Of a DNA stretch of 64,000 nt, positions 1 to 11,646 are shown piece by piece. Both the position numbers and the translations under genes were made by a program. The notes under the pieces were generated by a model, which searched no databases, was not told the origin of the DNA, and saw only the letters and a program-made list of their open reading frames with translations. Positions within the stretch are counted from its first letter, which is position 1. Each line of letters starts with the position of its first letter. The stretch lies in the NCBI RefSeq assembly GCF_001625215.2, contig NC_030385.2:37907598-37971597 (forward strand), written 5' to 3'. The stretch is from Daucus carota subsp. sativus. Taxonomy: Eukaryota > Streptophyta > Magnoliopsida > Apiales > Apiaceae.

Positions 1-566
1 GTCCCATAACTAACCACATTCGGCCTCACCCCCTCCCTCCACATCCACTCCACCATCTCCATCGCCTTCTCAAACACCCCCTTATTACACAACATCTTAA
101 TCAAAATATTAAAACTCTCCACATTAGCCTTCACACCCATAACCTCAAAAGACCTGAAAAACATCTCCGCTTTCCGCCACTCCCCCGTCACAACAAACCC
201 ATTCAGCACACAATTACACGACCTCACCCCCGGCTCGCACCCGAAAATCTCGGACATTTTATCAAACACATTCAGAGCATTGCCAACCAAAGAATTCTTC
301 GCATACGCCTTGAGCACCGTCAAGGCAACGTCTTCAGAGCACTGGCATTGTTGGGTTTTAATAGTTTCGATGATTCCGCTAATCTGAGGGATGAGCTTCG
401 GGTCTGCAAGGCGCCGGAGAATGTGTTGGTAGATGGTGGGTGTGTGAGTGTAATTTGGGTGAGAAGTTGCGGAATGGAAGAGAGAGAGAGCTGCGGTTGT
501 GTCTTTTTCTGATTTGAGGAGAGTGAGAAAGAGCTTGGGGGTGAGCTTTTTGGGTAAGTTGGCCAT
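1..566 (-). CDS. Pentatricopeptide-repeat (PPR) protein, 5' part, cut by window edge
   Basis: An open frame runs from ATG at 566-564 to the window edge without a stop (188 codons visible). The start MANLPKKLTPKLFLTLLKSE and the following segment (HPNYTHTPTIYQHILRRL) are close to what I recall of Arabidopsis PPR protein At3g09060. Degenerate 35-residue helical repeats follow, with typical PPR phrases such as VESFNILIKMLCNKG and WMWREGVRPNVVSYG. P-class PPR proteins bind organelle RNA in mitochondria or plastids and act in its processing or translation; the target here is unknown. No intron is seen, as usual for PPR genes. The coding part is GC-richer than its flanks. A TATA box lies about 83 bases upstream. 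PPR identity is sure; the exact orthologue is inference. Confidence 0.9.
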   Translation of the reverse strand, partial: MANLPKKLTPKLFLTLLKSEKDTTAALSLFHSATSHPNYTHTPTIYQHILRRLADPKLIPQISGIIETIKTQQCQCSEDVALTVLKAYAKNSLVGNALNVFDKMSEIFGCEPGVRSCNCVLNGFVVTGEWRKAEMFFRSFEVMGVKANVESFNILIKMLCNKGVFEKAMEMVEWMWREGVRPNVVSYG

Positions 567-648
567 GGGAGTGAGTGAGAGCAGGAGCTCTTGTCATTCT
601 TCTGACATTTTTTAAAAGAAAGAATGTAAAAAATGAGTGACATGTGGG

Positions 649-656
649 TTTATATA
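649..656 (-). promoter_or_regulatory. TATA box of the PPR gene
   Basis: On the minus strand TATATAAA sits about 83 bases before the PPR start codon, a normal distance for a plant TATA box with a short 5' leader. The leader between them has no intron signal. Confidence 0.5.
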
Positions 657-2240
657 GGTTGCCCCCACAAAATCTTACAGCCCCCGCCAAACATAAAACA
701 AATGCTGCTCTAGTCTGGCCTGTCGAAGTTTTTGCTTTTAGTTTTGTGGTCAAATTAATCAAAATTTTACTGAGATTTATTAATATTTTATTAATTAGAA
801 AATTTTAAAAATTATGTAATTGGAAATAGCTTTTAATCTACTTTAAAATGTAATTTTCAATTTTTTAAAATAATGAAAAGTGACTTATAATCTCTGATCA
901 TAGGTTAGTCAATTTGACCAACAAAAATAGAAATGTGGCCCATCTGCCTCTCCTTAGGCCCATTCTGGAACTACAACGTTTTGTCTACATGATTTTAAGT
1001 AACACACCTTTGTTTTTGGACTCGTCTCAAAAAGCCTCGTCCCTAAGTCCATACTGAAAGTCCATCTAGCTCCCCCTGGATCTAAATTGGAGGCCTCGCC
1101 TACCTTTTTCTAGACCCATTCTAAAACTTATCGTAGATTGTCATAGACCATCTTGGATGGTCCACCTACCTCTCCCTAGATCCATTCTGGAGTCTATCGT
1201 AGACTCTTGGACCAACTAAAATAATTTTAGTGGTAAATCTTCTAAAGATCAATATAAGTGTTTACTATGTTATTATATAACTAACAAATGCGAAATCAAA
1301 ACAACTCTTATCGGCATTTTTTCTTTCAACATACAACATTTTTAAATATCGACCTCAAATATTATATTTATTATTGGGCAAACTTGCAAGAATCATAAAT
1401 TTACATTTATTGAACAGCGCGACGTGTGAACTTGCATCAAATTAAATTTTATATCTATTGTATGAATCGACGCGCAGTCTTATAAAATAAACACGTTTTG
1501 CATTTATTATACATAGTAAATGTAGTGAAAAATCACTTACATAAGAACTTTGAAACGAATATATTTTGAGATATCACGTCGAGTCAGATTTTTTTTTTGC
1601 CACAACGTTGACTCAGAATGTTAAATAAAAAATTATTTAATTAACTATTCATTACATGTAGTCATAATTCTTATTATTCTACATCACTATTTATGTTATT
1701 AAATATTTAAGTACTGCATAACTTATATTTTTTTTTGCACAATAAATACATGTAGTAAAAATTCGAACTGTAATAATACTTCAGTGTCTAAGTAATCGTT
1801 TGTTAAAATATCGGTTTCAGTTTCGACATAGTGTTAGTTCTTTAATTCAAATGAATAACATTATGAAATTACTTATGTGACGGACTCAACATGCTCCACA
1901 TGTATAGCTAATAAATTAGATTGTTTGTTTGTTTATTTTAGTCAAACATTTTTTGTAACCGTTCAACTGTTTCACATACATTTTTTGTACGAATTTTTTA
2001 TTGACGGTTCTTCAATTATTTATGACTTAGTTATAAATCAAACGCTTGTATCATATATTATGATTTTTAATATTTGATATTAATAAATTATTTATTATAT
2101 TATAATATATGCATAATTTTTAAAAAATCTATGTAATATTATTTATTAATCAATATAATAAAATAATATATTATTGTATTTAACAATAAAATATTATCCT
2201 AACTTGTATATTGTTTTTGTTAAAATTATGTACAAGTACC
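657..2240. other. AT-rich intergenic DNA with a degenerate tandem repeat
   Basis: There is no gene. About 938-1210 holds several diverged units around 40-65 bases long of the form CC(A/T)CTxCCTCTCCxTAGxCCCATTCTGGA, seen at about 938, 1061, 1099 and 1160. The rest is AT-rich with no coding signal. Confidence 0.5.
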
Positions 2241-2424
2241 TAGAACAAAGCATGAGATCGATAATCTCCCTCCCAACATATATACAAGCATTTTCCGCCT
2301 CTTTCTCATAGTCTCTCTATATGTATATCTCATATACATATAGCTGTCTCTATGCACAAATCTATACTTGCTCTGATTAGATTCTCGTCGATTATGATTA
2401 AGCATCTCTCCGCTTTCATTGCTT

Positions 2425-3409
2425 GTGAGTTTTATCACCTTTTCTTATTTCTCTACAAATCTCTCTCTCGTGTATCTCTCCCTGAAAGATATACAACTCT
2501 CTGTTATTCTTGCCAAGTCTCGAATTCAGGGTCTGGTTTTTGAGATTCACGAGATTCTAAGTTACATTTCCATGTCTTTACTTCATGTATTGCTGATTTT
2601 GATTGTGGGTTTTTTGTTTTGAGACTTTTAATGCAAGGAATGGCTGAAATAGTTGGGGTTTTGTTTGATGGGAAGAGATCAAATATTAGGGTTTGGTAGC
2701 ACAAGATCTGGTTTTAACCAATAAGTTGAGATTTTGGGGATTTTGGTAATTTAACATGGTATCAGAGCTCAGACCGGTTGAGTTTGAACACCTAACCCCA
2801 ATTGTTACCCATGGGCCATGATTATTTCACTCACCTTTTTGTTTTTCCCTTTGTGCCCTTTGTAGAATTAGGGCCTTGGATTATGCATCTCTTTTCTTAT
2901 TGAGCTTGTTATATTGTTGGTTAGTAAAATTTTAGTATGATATTGTCCGTTGTGTGCTGAATTGAAACTCAAATGGATTTATTTTTCGGGCATCTCTGGC
3001 TGCTTATATTGAAGACAATTCATCTTTGTTCTCTTTGATGCGGGGCTTATGTGAAGAACCCCCTACAATTTGCCCTCAATACGTAAATTACCAATCTTGA
3101 CCCTAATGAATCAAAAATATTCATCTTCTCAAATTGTATGAAGACGAATCATGTAGTGATACATAATATTTGGTGAAATTTTGTTGTTTTGAGTCATTAT
3201 TAAGACATGTGCATCTTAAATTTATTGGTCTTGGTATTAACATTTTGTAATATTTGTAAGGAAGCTTTGTGTGTTTTGTGTGTAAGGAAAAGGGTTTATG
3301 GATATCGGGATTTGTATATGGCATTTGATATTTTGTGACATGTTACAATGTAATGTACAGTCATGTGTTGGTGCAAAGTTTAATTGATATTGGCTGATCT
3401 CTCTTTCAG
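2425..3409 (+). other. Probable 5'UTR intron of ELM2 copy 1, with a retroelement PBS-like relic
   Basis: The donor GCTT|GTGAGT (GT at 2425) and the acceptor CTCTTTCAG ending at 3409 would remove this stretch from the leader, joining a pyrimidine-rich first exon (about 2290-2424) to the exon holding the start codon. Inside, at about 2758-2777, lies ATGGTATCAGAGCTCAGACC, which matches the initiator-tRNA primer-binding site of plant LTR retrotransposons. A related sequence occupies the same place in copy 2 (about 13596). Confidence 0.45.
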
Positions 3410-3456
3410 GTCTGATATTTTGAGTTTTTTGCGATTAAAGTCTCTGGCATTGGTGA

Positions 3457-6400
3457 ATGACGAGTAACATGGATGAGAAAAAGGGTAAAGATCCTTTTTC
3501 TGGGGTTAATGAGGTTGTTAAGCAGAAATATCTCTTTGGGAAATATGAAGAAAAAGAAATGTTGACAAAGCTCAAGTTTCTAGCTCTTAATCATGACAAG
3601 CCAGGAATAACTCCCAACTCTATTAGACCTCTCTGGGATCAGACTCTTCGAGTACGAGAAGTCATGGCTCTGACTAACTATCCACTGGTAAGATCGTGTA
3701 ATTATTTTAGTTATCTGCTCTTACGTTATTTCTTTTTATACATGCTATTGCATTAATAGCCGATGAGCGAAGCTGTTGGATATATAGTCACCTCCATTTG
3801 AGAACTTGTGTCAAGTTTTTCATTTGGTATAGTTCTGCATTGTAATGTAACATTCCTCTCTGTGCAGTTATCATATTTTTTTGATGAGGTTTAAGCTGTA
3901 GACCTCCCCGCAAAGGGGGGCGTGGGAGATACCATTAAACCAAATTTACATGCCCAATTCTTTCTCTTTGCTAGACGCTTTTTCAGTTTTTTTAAACTAC
4001 ACGAAAGTACATGAAAAACAACAAGATATTAATATCATATAAATTAACGGGGTTGGAGATTCTTAAGGCCACTATTGATAAATTTTCTATTGGCGCTTCT
4101 TAAATATATCTACTTAATCATTTAATAGAGAATCTAAGTGTATGGATGTGAATATTACATAAAAAGAAGCCGATGCAGAAGAAAATTTATAATCAATCTC
4201 TACTATTGATATTTTGTAAGAGAATAAAACCGTTAATAAACCTAATATCTACATCTTAAAGTTACATAAGAATCATTATATGATGATATGTTGATCTTCA
4301 GATCTGCAGTTGGATCATTAAATAACGACCATTTAATATTATCTAAGTCCGCTTTAAGTCTCCATTATGGCCTTTATAAATTCTTTTCCCACATTTCAAA
4401 ATAAAGTGTACAATTTTGACTATTATTATTAACTATTTTTAAAATAATAAATATAAAAATATTTGTCTATATATCAAGGTATTTTTTTTATATGTTGTGT
4501 AGCCGAAGTAGAAACCGAGCACAACACAAAACCTTCTGTGTACTTTGGGTTTCTTCTGTGATTTTTATTCTAAATCTAAATTCTACAAGTTCCTGTCAGC
4601 CTACAGAATTGTGAGATCAAGTGTGTATCACTTATTGGACTACATTCGGAACACATATTGGCTATTTTTTAGCATAAACCTCTCACTTTCTGATAGGTTT
4701 CAATATGTTTTGGCTCAAGCTTGTTTGTGTTGCTTTTGTTATTATTTCATTTTTCTTCCAAGGTTCAAGCTTGAGTGCAAGTCGTTTGCTCCAATTTTCA
4801 GGCGTTAGGAGTGGCGGGCAAGATTAGAATTTATTGTATTTGTTGGTAGTTATTAAGAATATTCAAAGGCTATATACTTTTGGAGTAATAAAAGGGCTTG
4901 TGAGGAGCCTTGGCAAGGCCCTAGCGGGCCCCGGGTTGATTGAGTGGGGGCGGGAATGGGCCCTAGGTGGGTGACGACATACAGGGGGTGGGTGATGACA
5001 TGTAGGGGGTGAGTGATGTCATTTAGGTATAGTTTCTCTTGGTTTGTATATTAGTTTTTATTTTAGTGGTTTGTATTTGAGCAATTGCCTATATATATAT
5101 CTGTGTGTGTGTATTTAGACTTCATAATTGAAATTTAGATAGTTTGTTAGTTGTTATCTAGCCATCTATGGGTAGTTGAAATGTGTTTAAATCACCTCAT
5201 GGCTATGGCAGATTATTTGCAGTTGATCCACCCAAGCCTAATTTTTTATTTTCTTAATTGGCGCGCAAACTATTGAATAGCGCACTTGATGCATATTGCC
5301 CTTTTTTCATATTATTCATCATATAATTGTTGATGTTACCTCTCAAATTCAAATATATTACTTGCAACCCAATAATGGGAAATTAGAACAACATTATTCC
5401 AAAAAATCCCTTGCACAAAATAATTTATCAATTTTCAAAATTGAACCTTTAGTAATATGAGATTTTAATGAGACAACATGTTGTTTCAATCATATACTAA
5501 TCTAATGTGTTGTATCTTATGTCATTCTTTCGTTCAATTTTCTTAACCATGACTTTGGTTGACCTGCAAATATTTAACTTATGGTTGAAAGTGCAAAACT
5601 GGCAAGGAACCGATGTGATGGCCATTTCAGTTATAGTAAGTTAGTATGCAGGTAGACATTCCGTACCTGCTGAAGTTTTTTCTTTTGGTATGATTGACAC
5701 AAGTCTATTTGCTCAAGTTAAGGCTTTTCATTCATTTCAGAGGATAAACTATAAGTATATGCATCACCGAAATATTTTCATTTATTTCTACATTTGTATG
5801 TCTCTTTTATGTTCGCGCTATATGAAATTAAGCTTCCTCCTGCCAAATCTCTTCCTCAGAGAAAGCGAAAACTGCAGCAGTTTCTGGTAGATAATTTCGA
5901 ACGCGGGGCTCAAAAGTTAAGGAATGAACAAAATGAAGCAAAGCTTAGAAGAGGAAAGTTATCACAAGCCTCCTCTGCTTCCTGTGTGCTTAATATGACT
6001 GATGATAACATGCCTAAAAGAATTCTCTTGAACTCGCTTAGTTCAGGTAGTTTATTGACATCAGGGGATAATTCCGAAAGGCTACCCTATGTAAGTTCCA
6101 TTATGGAAAATGCCAAAGACTGGTATCAGTCGGACAAAATAACATCTCTTTTAGTTGACATCAGTGGATCAGTCCATGATTCAAACCCTGTTACTCCCGA
6201 ATATGTGAATATCGAGGAATCAGAATCGCTGCATTTGCAGGAGGGTTCAAATCTCTCAAACTTGGAAGAAACCAGATATGATTGCCCACCTTCCCGATCA
6301 AACATGATAATCGATTTTCTGTGCGATCAGTTTGAGAGGATGGCTGTTCCAGTGGGTCATCACTTTCAGGCTGACGTTCCTGAATGGGATGGACCATCCA

Positions 6401-6972
6401 GTGAGGTATATTTGAAAGGAGATCCTGATACCTCAAGGTGGTTGGGCACAAAAGTTTGGCCACTCGAAAGGCGTAATGTGAAAGCTACTTCAGGAGTAAC
6501 TGATGAAGGGAAGCTAAGCTCCTCCTGCTCTTGTGCCTCCCCGGGATCGGCTAACTGCATCAGGCACCATATTCTTGCGAAAAGGCGCCTTTTGCGATCG
6601 GAACTAGGCCCATTATTTCACATTTGGAAGTTTGACGAGATGGGGGAAGAAGTTTCCAAGTCATGGACGGTGAAGGAACAAGAAAGCTTTGACTTGATTG
6701 TGAAAAGAAAGTCCAGCAGTAGTAATTTCATACGGAGTGCGATGAAAGCCTTCCCGTCTAAGTGCAAGAAAGACATTACTAGTTATTACTTTAATGTCTT
6801 CATTCCTAGATTTATGAGTTCTCAGACCAGGTCATTGTTAAAAGAAGTTGATGTTGATATTGATGATGTGAATGATGTGTATACGCTAAATATAAGGAGA
6901 AGTCCCAAAGATAGGAGCAGTTCTGGACGCATTCGTAAGGATGTAATATCGAAAAAGTGGCGTCACAATTGA
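3457..6972 (+). CDS. ELM2/SANT-like domain nuclear protein, tandem copy 1
   Basis: Two coding exons, 3457-3687 and 5860-6972, join in phase 0 (donor CTG|GTAAGA, acceptor CCTCAG|AGA) to give 447 residues. The ATG at 3469 (MDEKKGK) is a likely start because it is the one conserved in the tandem copy at 13902 and sits in good context (AACATGG); 3457 is an in-frame alternative. Residues about 1-77 are the conserved N-terminal block (LWDQTLRVRE). A basic RKRK follows the splice. Around 240-275 is an ELM2-like stretch (VPVGHHFQADVPEW, then RWLGTKVWPLE), then a Cys/His segment (SCSCASPGSANCIRHH) and, at about 340-400, a SANT/Myb-like segment (SWTVKEQESFDLIVKRK, YYFNVFIPRF). The architecture resembles plant ELM2 proteins such as At2g03470 and At1g26580. 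In other eukaryotes ELM2-SANT modules recruit histone deacetylases; that role here is inference. A 5'UTR intron probably runs from 2425 to 3409. Confidence 0.85.
4860..5098. repeat. Repeat insertion in the copy 1 intron ending in (TA)n, with GGTGATGACAT sub-repeats
   Basis: Within the intron, about 4905-5000 is GC-rich and holds three tandem variants of GGTGxGTGAxGxCAT (about 4968-5022). It runs to TTTGTATTTGAGCAATTGCC followed by (TA)n. The reverse complement of about 52730-52870 has the same order of motifs (GTGATGACAT, GGGGGT, TAGTTTTTATTTTAGTGG, TTGTATTTGA, CAATTGC, TATATA), so the two belong to one dispersed family. Confidence 0.55.
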
Positions 6973-8290
6973 TCTTTCCGTTTGTGCTCTTGCAAGGTTT
7001 GTCAAGGTTTGTTCTCCACTCCATCTTTTGCATCCAGCTGATAACACACAACTTAATATCTCAAAAATATTGGTGATTCATGTAGGTTCATCTATCAATT
7101 ACATGGGGTTGGCAAGTGTGGTTGCTGTTGTGGAACTCTCCTCTTTTTTTTTGTTGGGCCTTTAAGGAAGTCATCCATCTCAAATGATTATATTCGCCTC
7201 CCCTCATGTTTTAAAAACACGCCTTACCTTGCTTTCGCTTTACTCATTTTGTACTCAAATGGTTGCTACTTCGGAGTGTGAGGATCTTGGCTGATTATAT
7301 AGATTATATAGACTAATCAGCCTAGGCAAAGACGGTTCTTGATTTCATGTCGTTATACTATACTTTCAGATCTTTACTTGTGTTTCCTTGATATATTAAA
7401 CTTTATGTTGGATTCACTAAGCTAGACAAGTAATTTGAAGGTTTATGGTCATTTCGACCTAAAAACCGACAAGTCTTATATTATAATAATACAAATAAAA
7501 GTGTTTGTCCTTAGTACCACCACATTGAATTCGCATTTTTGACTTGCGAATAACCTCAACATGCGTGTCTTGGGAATAAGGTGTCTTTGGAATAAGGTAC
7601 GCAAGTCTTGCATAGGTATTATTTGAAATTTTCTTGGGAGATTCAACTCTCCCAAATGCACCTCTTTGGAATGTGCTACACAAGTCTTACGTGGGTATTG
7701 TTTAAAATTTTCTTAGAAGATTCATGTCACAACCAAATGCGTGTTGACATCTTTTTCTCATAAATGCTTTTTTGTAGATACTTATTTCTTGAGCACTTAT
7801 ACCAAAGTTATTATATCCTATTATGTGCATGTTGAAAATGTGTGTTTCATGTTTGGACTTATGTTTCAAATTGTGGGATATAAGGGAAATTGTAGAATTT
7901 GTTGCATTGTTAATGAATTTGCATCAATGATTATTATTTGGATGACTTGTGATGTTTTATTATCAATGAGATTGATCGATTACATGATAGTTGTATTGTC
8001 GTAAATTACATGATAGTTTTGCCATCATATGAGCCTCCTTTGTTTCGGTGTAACTACACATAGTTACATTTTCCATAAAGTTACTTCATTCATAATCTTT
8101 GATAGTTTCGTTTTGACGTAACCTAGCTATGTAACTAAAATTTTCTTGGATTATGTGATGATTTTCGGTTTATTGAATTTCGGATCGGAAAATGAAACCC
8201 AGTTTATAGAAATTTATGGGTTGCGCAAAATAGGTGAGGTTTCCGATGATCACCCTGTTATGCATGTAAAACCTTGAGGTGTATCCTATA
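6973..8290. other. 3' flank of ELM2 copy 1, part of the tandem duplication
   Basis: There is no further gene. To about 7740 the sequence resembles the flank of copy 2 (19982-20790): shared phrases include GGTTTGTTCTC, CATGGGGxTGGCAAGTG, CAACATG and GAAATTTTCTTxGGAGA. The duplicated unit therefore extends about 0.8 kb past the stop. From 7741 to 8290 it is plain AT-rich DNA. Confidence 0.5.
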
Positions 8291-8304
8291 TGGTAATATA
8301 TATA

Positions 8305-9388
8305 GAGCTTGTTTGTATGGGAGTTAAGTTGGGGGCAAAAACATTTGTTTGTTTGATAAGTCAAAACTGACTTTAAGTTAGAAGTTAGTTTGAGGTAAGG
8401 CTCGCAATTTCGGATATCGGGTCGGGTTATGTCGGGTTAACAGTCATGGGTCAAAAATTTATCCAAACCGAACCTGACCCGCAATTTTAATGGGTCGGAA
8501 TACCCGATCCTGACCCTGATCCATACCCGCACTACCTGTTAGGTAACCCAAACCCGACCCATTATATTTATTAATAAATATTTTTTTAAAAAATACAAAT
8601 GTTATTTTAATCTAAATAAATAAATATTATTAAATTAAATAATTTTTTATTAAATTTAACTAATTAATATTACAAATATAATATAAATATATATTTTATA
8701 TAAATATATCTAATATTTGTATTATATATTAATTTCGGGTCAGTTTCGGCAACCCGAATTCAATTTAAAAATGACTCTTTTTTTTGGGTTGATTTTGGGT
8801 CAACTCAAATTCGACCCGAACCCGAAAAACTCCGACCGGAATTCGTATTTTATGGGTGGAATTCGTGTCGAATTATCGGGTTGGGTCCAATATTGCTTGT
8901 CCTGGTTTGAGGTACTTTTTTCAGTTACTTAATTTTTAAAATTTTTTTTTGATATAAGTTACTCATAAGTCATAGTGGGTGTTTGGGTAGAGCTTTTAAG
9001 CCCCGCTTCTGGAGTTATAAGTTAGAAGCACTTATTCGTTCCGTTTGTGTAAAAAGTCAGGAAGCGCTTATAAAAAGTTAAGAATCCTAACTTTTGTTTC
9101 ATGACTTTTGATATTTTCCCAAACACTTTAATCACTTATACTGTAAGTCTTAACTAACTTTTAACTTCTAATTTACTTTTTTTTCTTTAAGCAAGAAGCA
9201 CTTATTTTAAACTCACCCAAACGGCCTCATATTTTATTCACAAATCATTTTTTTATTATTATATTTTTAATAATCTATAAGTCATTAATAAGTTAAAATT
9301 ATTTAAACAAATATTTTAAACTCTTAGCTTATTGCATTAAGTCATTTTAAGTCATAAGTCATAATTTTGAGTTTAGCCAAACATGCTC
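8305..9388. mobile_element. Old hAT-like MITE, interrupted by a nested insertion
   Basis: The outer ends GAGCTTGTTTG (8305) and CCAAACATGCTC (to 9388) form a short imperfect terminal inverted repeat of the kind common in non-autonomous hAT elements. The interior on both sides has motifs such as AAGTTAGAAGT and AAGTCATAAGTCATAA. It is cut by the element at 8398-8904, and a second GTTTGGGT/ACCCAAAC inverted pair lies at about 8980-9225. No coding capacity. Confidence 0.4.
8398..8904. mobile_element. Mutator-like non-autonomous element rich in CGGGT motifs, with 10-bp target duplication
   Basis: The direct repeat GTTTGAGGTA occurs at 8388-8397 and 8905-8914, exactly flanking the element. The ends AGGCTCGCAAT and ATTGCTTGTCCTG are partial inverted repeats, and the interior carries repeated TCGGGTCGGGTT/AACCCGACCC motifs on both arms around an AT-rich core. 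A 9-10-bp duplication is typical of Mutator-like transposons. No open frame. Confidence 0.6.
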
Positions 9389-9425
9389 ATAGTCTATAAA
9401 TATTCAAAGCGGATATTAAGGTTGT

Positions 9426-9835
9426 GTTCACTTGGATGAAATAGTGAAATAGAATGTGAGGAGAATATTCATATACATTATCATCTTCAGTCACATGCAC
9501 TTATCATTCTCTAGGAAATTCAAAGCGGATATTAAAGCTGTGTTCACTTGGATAAAATAGAACGTGAGAATATAGAATGAAATTTGTACTCTAAATTGGG
9601 TTGGTTGAAAAAAAATGTATATGATTTTTATTCCTTTAATCATTCCATTCCAAACTATTTGAACTAGAAATTTATCTCACATGTTTCGAAAAGAATGCTC
9701 ATTCCATTTCTCCATCATGTTTTCTCCAATCTTCGTCATAAAAAAAAAATTAGACTCAGTGATACTTGGTTACTACTTTCTTTTTTTAATTTTTCATTTC
9801 ATTTTCTCGTAGTTCTATTTCATCCAAGTAAATAG
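9426..9835. mobile_element. MITE with TTCACTTGGATG inverted ends
   Basis: The left end GTTCACTTGGATGAAATAG pairs with the right end CTATTTCATCCAAGTAAATAG. A related element lies at 18257-18566. Near the left end TTCAAAGCGGATATTAA and the following TIR occur twice (about 9402 and 9520), so the end has a local duplication. No coding capacity. Confidence 0.55.
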
Positions 9836-9973
9836 AATCTAATTTTTTTATTAATGATGTGATGTTTGTGACTTGTTAATTTGAGATATCATCGATGTGA
9901 ATGCGGTGTAGTGGTGTTAGGGAGGGCAAACAAGTGATGTTATATTCAGTTATGTACTTGCCATTCAGGACTA

Positions 9974-10334
9974 AGAGCATCTCCAATAAGTTTTTTATTT
10001 GAGTTCTTAAATTAAAAAATAAAGAGCCATGCCAAATTTTGATCTCCAAGAGACTTTTAGAGGCTTTTTAAAAACTTAAGAGTCTCTTCTCTCTCCTCAA
10101 TTGTAGGAGCCCCTAGATAGCTCTTAACTAATATTTTATTATAAGTTTGTTCCACTTACTCTCTTTCTTTCCACTTTCTTTTGTCTTTTTATGAGTTCAA
10201 TGTACTTTTAATAAATAAAAAAATATAGAGTGGATATAAAGAACATTGTTGGAGTACATGTACACTAAATTGCTAAGAGCTAATAATTTATATTATATTC
10301 GAGAGTGATTTTAAGAGTCTATTGGAGATGCTCT
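9974..10334. mobile_element. Tourist/PIF-Harbinger-like MITE
   Basis: The ends GAGCATCTCCAATA and TATTGGAGATGCTC are perfect inverted repeats flanked by TAA on both sides, the 3-bp target duplication of PIF/Harbinger elements. Length is about 360 bp and there is no coding capacity. A tandem pair of AAACTAAATATAGTCATGAG lies just downstream (about 10441-10498). Confidence 0.8.
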
Positions 10335-10693
10335 AAGTGTGTGGTAAAGAGTGTGTTGTTGGAGAATCAACTTTTCTCGTTTGATATGTCGGAATTGTTC
10401 ATAACATGAGATAAATTATTAATTTACGTCCGATCTATAAAACTAAATATAGTCATGAGTGATCTTAAAACTAAATATAGTCATGAGTGATCTTGTTTGT
10501 TTCGTATTTGTGAGTATTTAAATACGGTGAAATTTTTATATTTAATACTAATATGAAATTGAAGATATTAATGATTAAAAGTGTGTATTGGCAAACGTGA
10601 TAAACACAAACATGAAAAGTATTTAGGAACGGAGGGAGTATACCATAGCGATGCTAGGAAATTAAAACGGATTGTAAAAGTTTTGTTTTGTTA

Positions 10694-11083
10694 GAGCGAG
10701 TCCAATGGTGGTGTTAAAGTATGTGCTATTGTTATAATATAGCATCCAAGCAAAAAACTCAACTCCAATGGGATGCTAAACTTGAATGTAAAATAACAAA
10801 ATGCTATACTTGTTCTATATATAGAAACAAGTATAGATGGTGCTATAATTGCCACATAAGCATGCAAGTGACAAAATGCATTATAAAGTAATAGTGACAA
10901 ATATAGTTATGTGCTTTAAGATAATGTAATTAGTATATAGCTTTATTTAGATATGTTTGGTCATTGGTGTTATTTTGCATTTATCATTGGACCAAAAGTT
11001 CTATTTTAGCACCAAAAATCACTTTTTGGTTTCAAATTATAACAATAGATACATCTATTTTAACATCACCATTGGACTTGCTC
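10694..11083. mobile_element. Tourist-like MITE with TTA target duplication
   Basis: GAGCGAGTCCAATGGTG at the left and CACCATTGGACTTGCTC at the right are near-perfect inverted repeats bounded by TTA at 10691-10693 and 11084-11086. About 390 bp, non-coding. Confidence 0.8.
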
Positions 11084-11443
11084 TTAGTGAGGTGGTGTTT
11101 GTGTTTTTTGTAGTTCATGTAGGTCCATATCAATAAATCGTAAGAGCAATTCCAAACATGTAAAAATTTTAGCTAAGAAGAGAGTTGACTGCATCCAATT
11201 TCCAAAAAATTACAAGTAATCTCCTCGAAATCTCACACTAACCCTGCTTACATTTGTCGATAATTTTAGCCGAGTTTTTGGAACGACTACATATTTGTAG
11301 CAAATGTCACGTCATCGACAATTATATTAGATATTCTATTTATAACAACTTGAAATAATAAAAATATATTATTTTCTAAATATAGTCAGTATCATCGAAA
11401 TAAAATATATTACTGATTCAACAAATTTAACATAATATCTTAA

Positions 11444-11637
11444 GGGTTTGTCTACTGTGTGCCCATGGGCACATGCTAAGCATTAAAATGTATGCATTTG
11501 GAGGGTTTTGATTGGTGTGGTTGTTGTAAATGCAGGAGGGGTCCACCATTATTAGAGAGTGTAAGCCAATCAAAAACTTCCAAATTCATAGATTTTAGCA
11601 CTTAGTGTGTGCCCATGGGCACACCATAGAAAAACCT
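11444..11637. mobile_element. Small Mutator-like MITE with 9-bp target duplication
   Basis: ATATCTTAA occurs at 11435-11443 and again at 11638-11646, directly abutting the element. The ends carry a roughly 45-bp imperfect inverted repeat, each arm with the palindrome TGTGCCCATGGGCACA. Length 194 bp, no coding capacity. Confidence 0.7.
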
Positions 11638-11646
11638 ATATCTTAA

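Noticed and set aside
379..762. 127-codon minus-strand frame overlapping the PPR gene
   Set aside because: It is a shadow of the PPR coding frame in another phase; the true frame starts at 566 and runs off the window.
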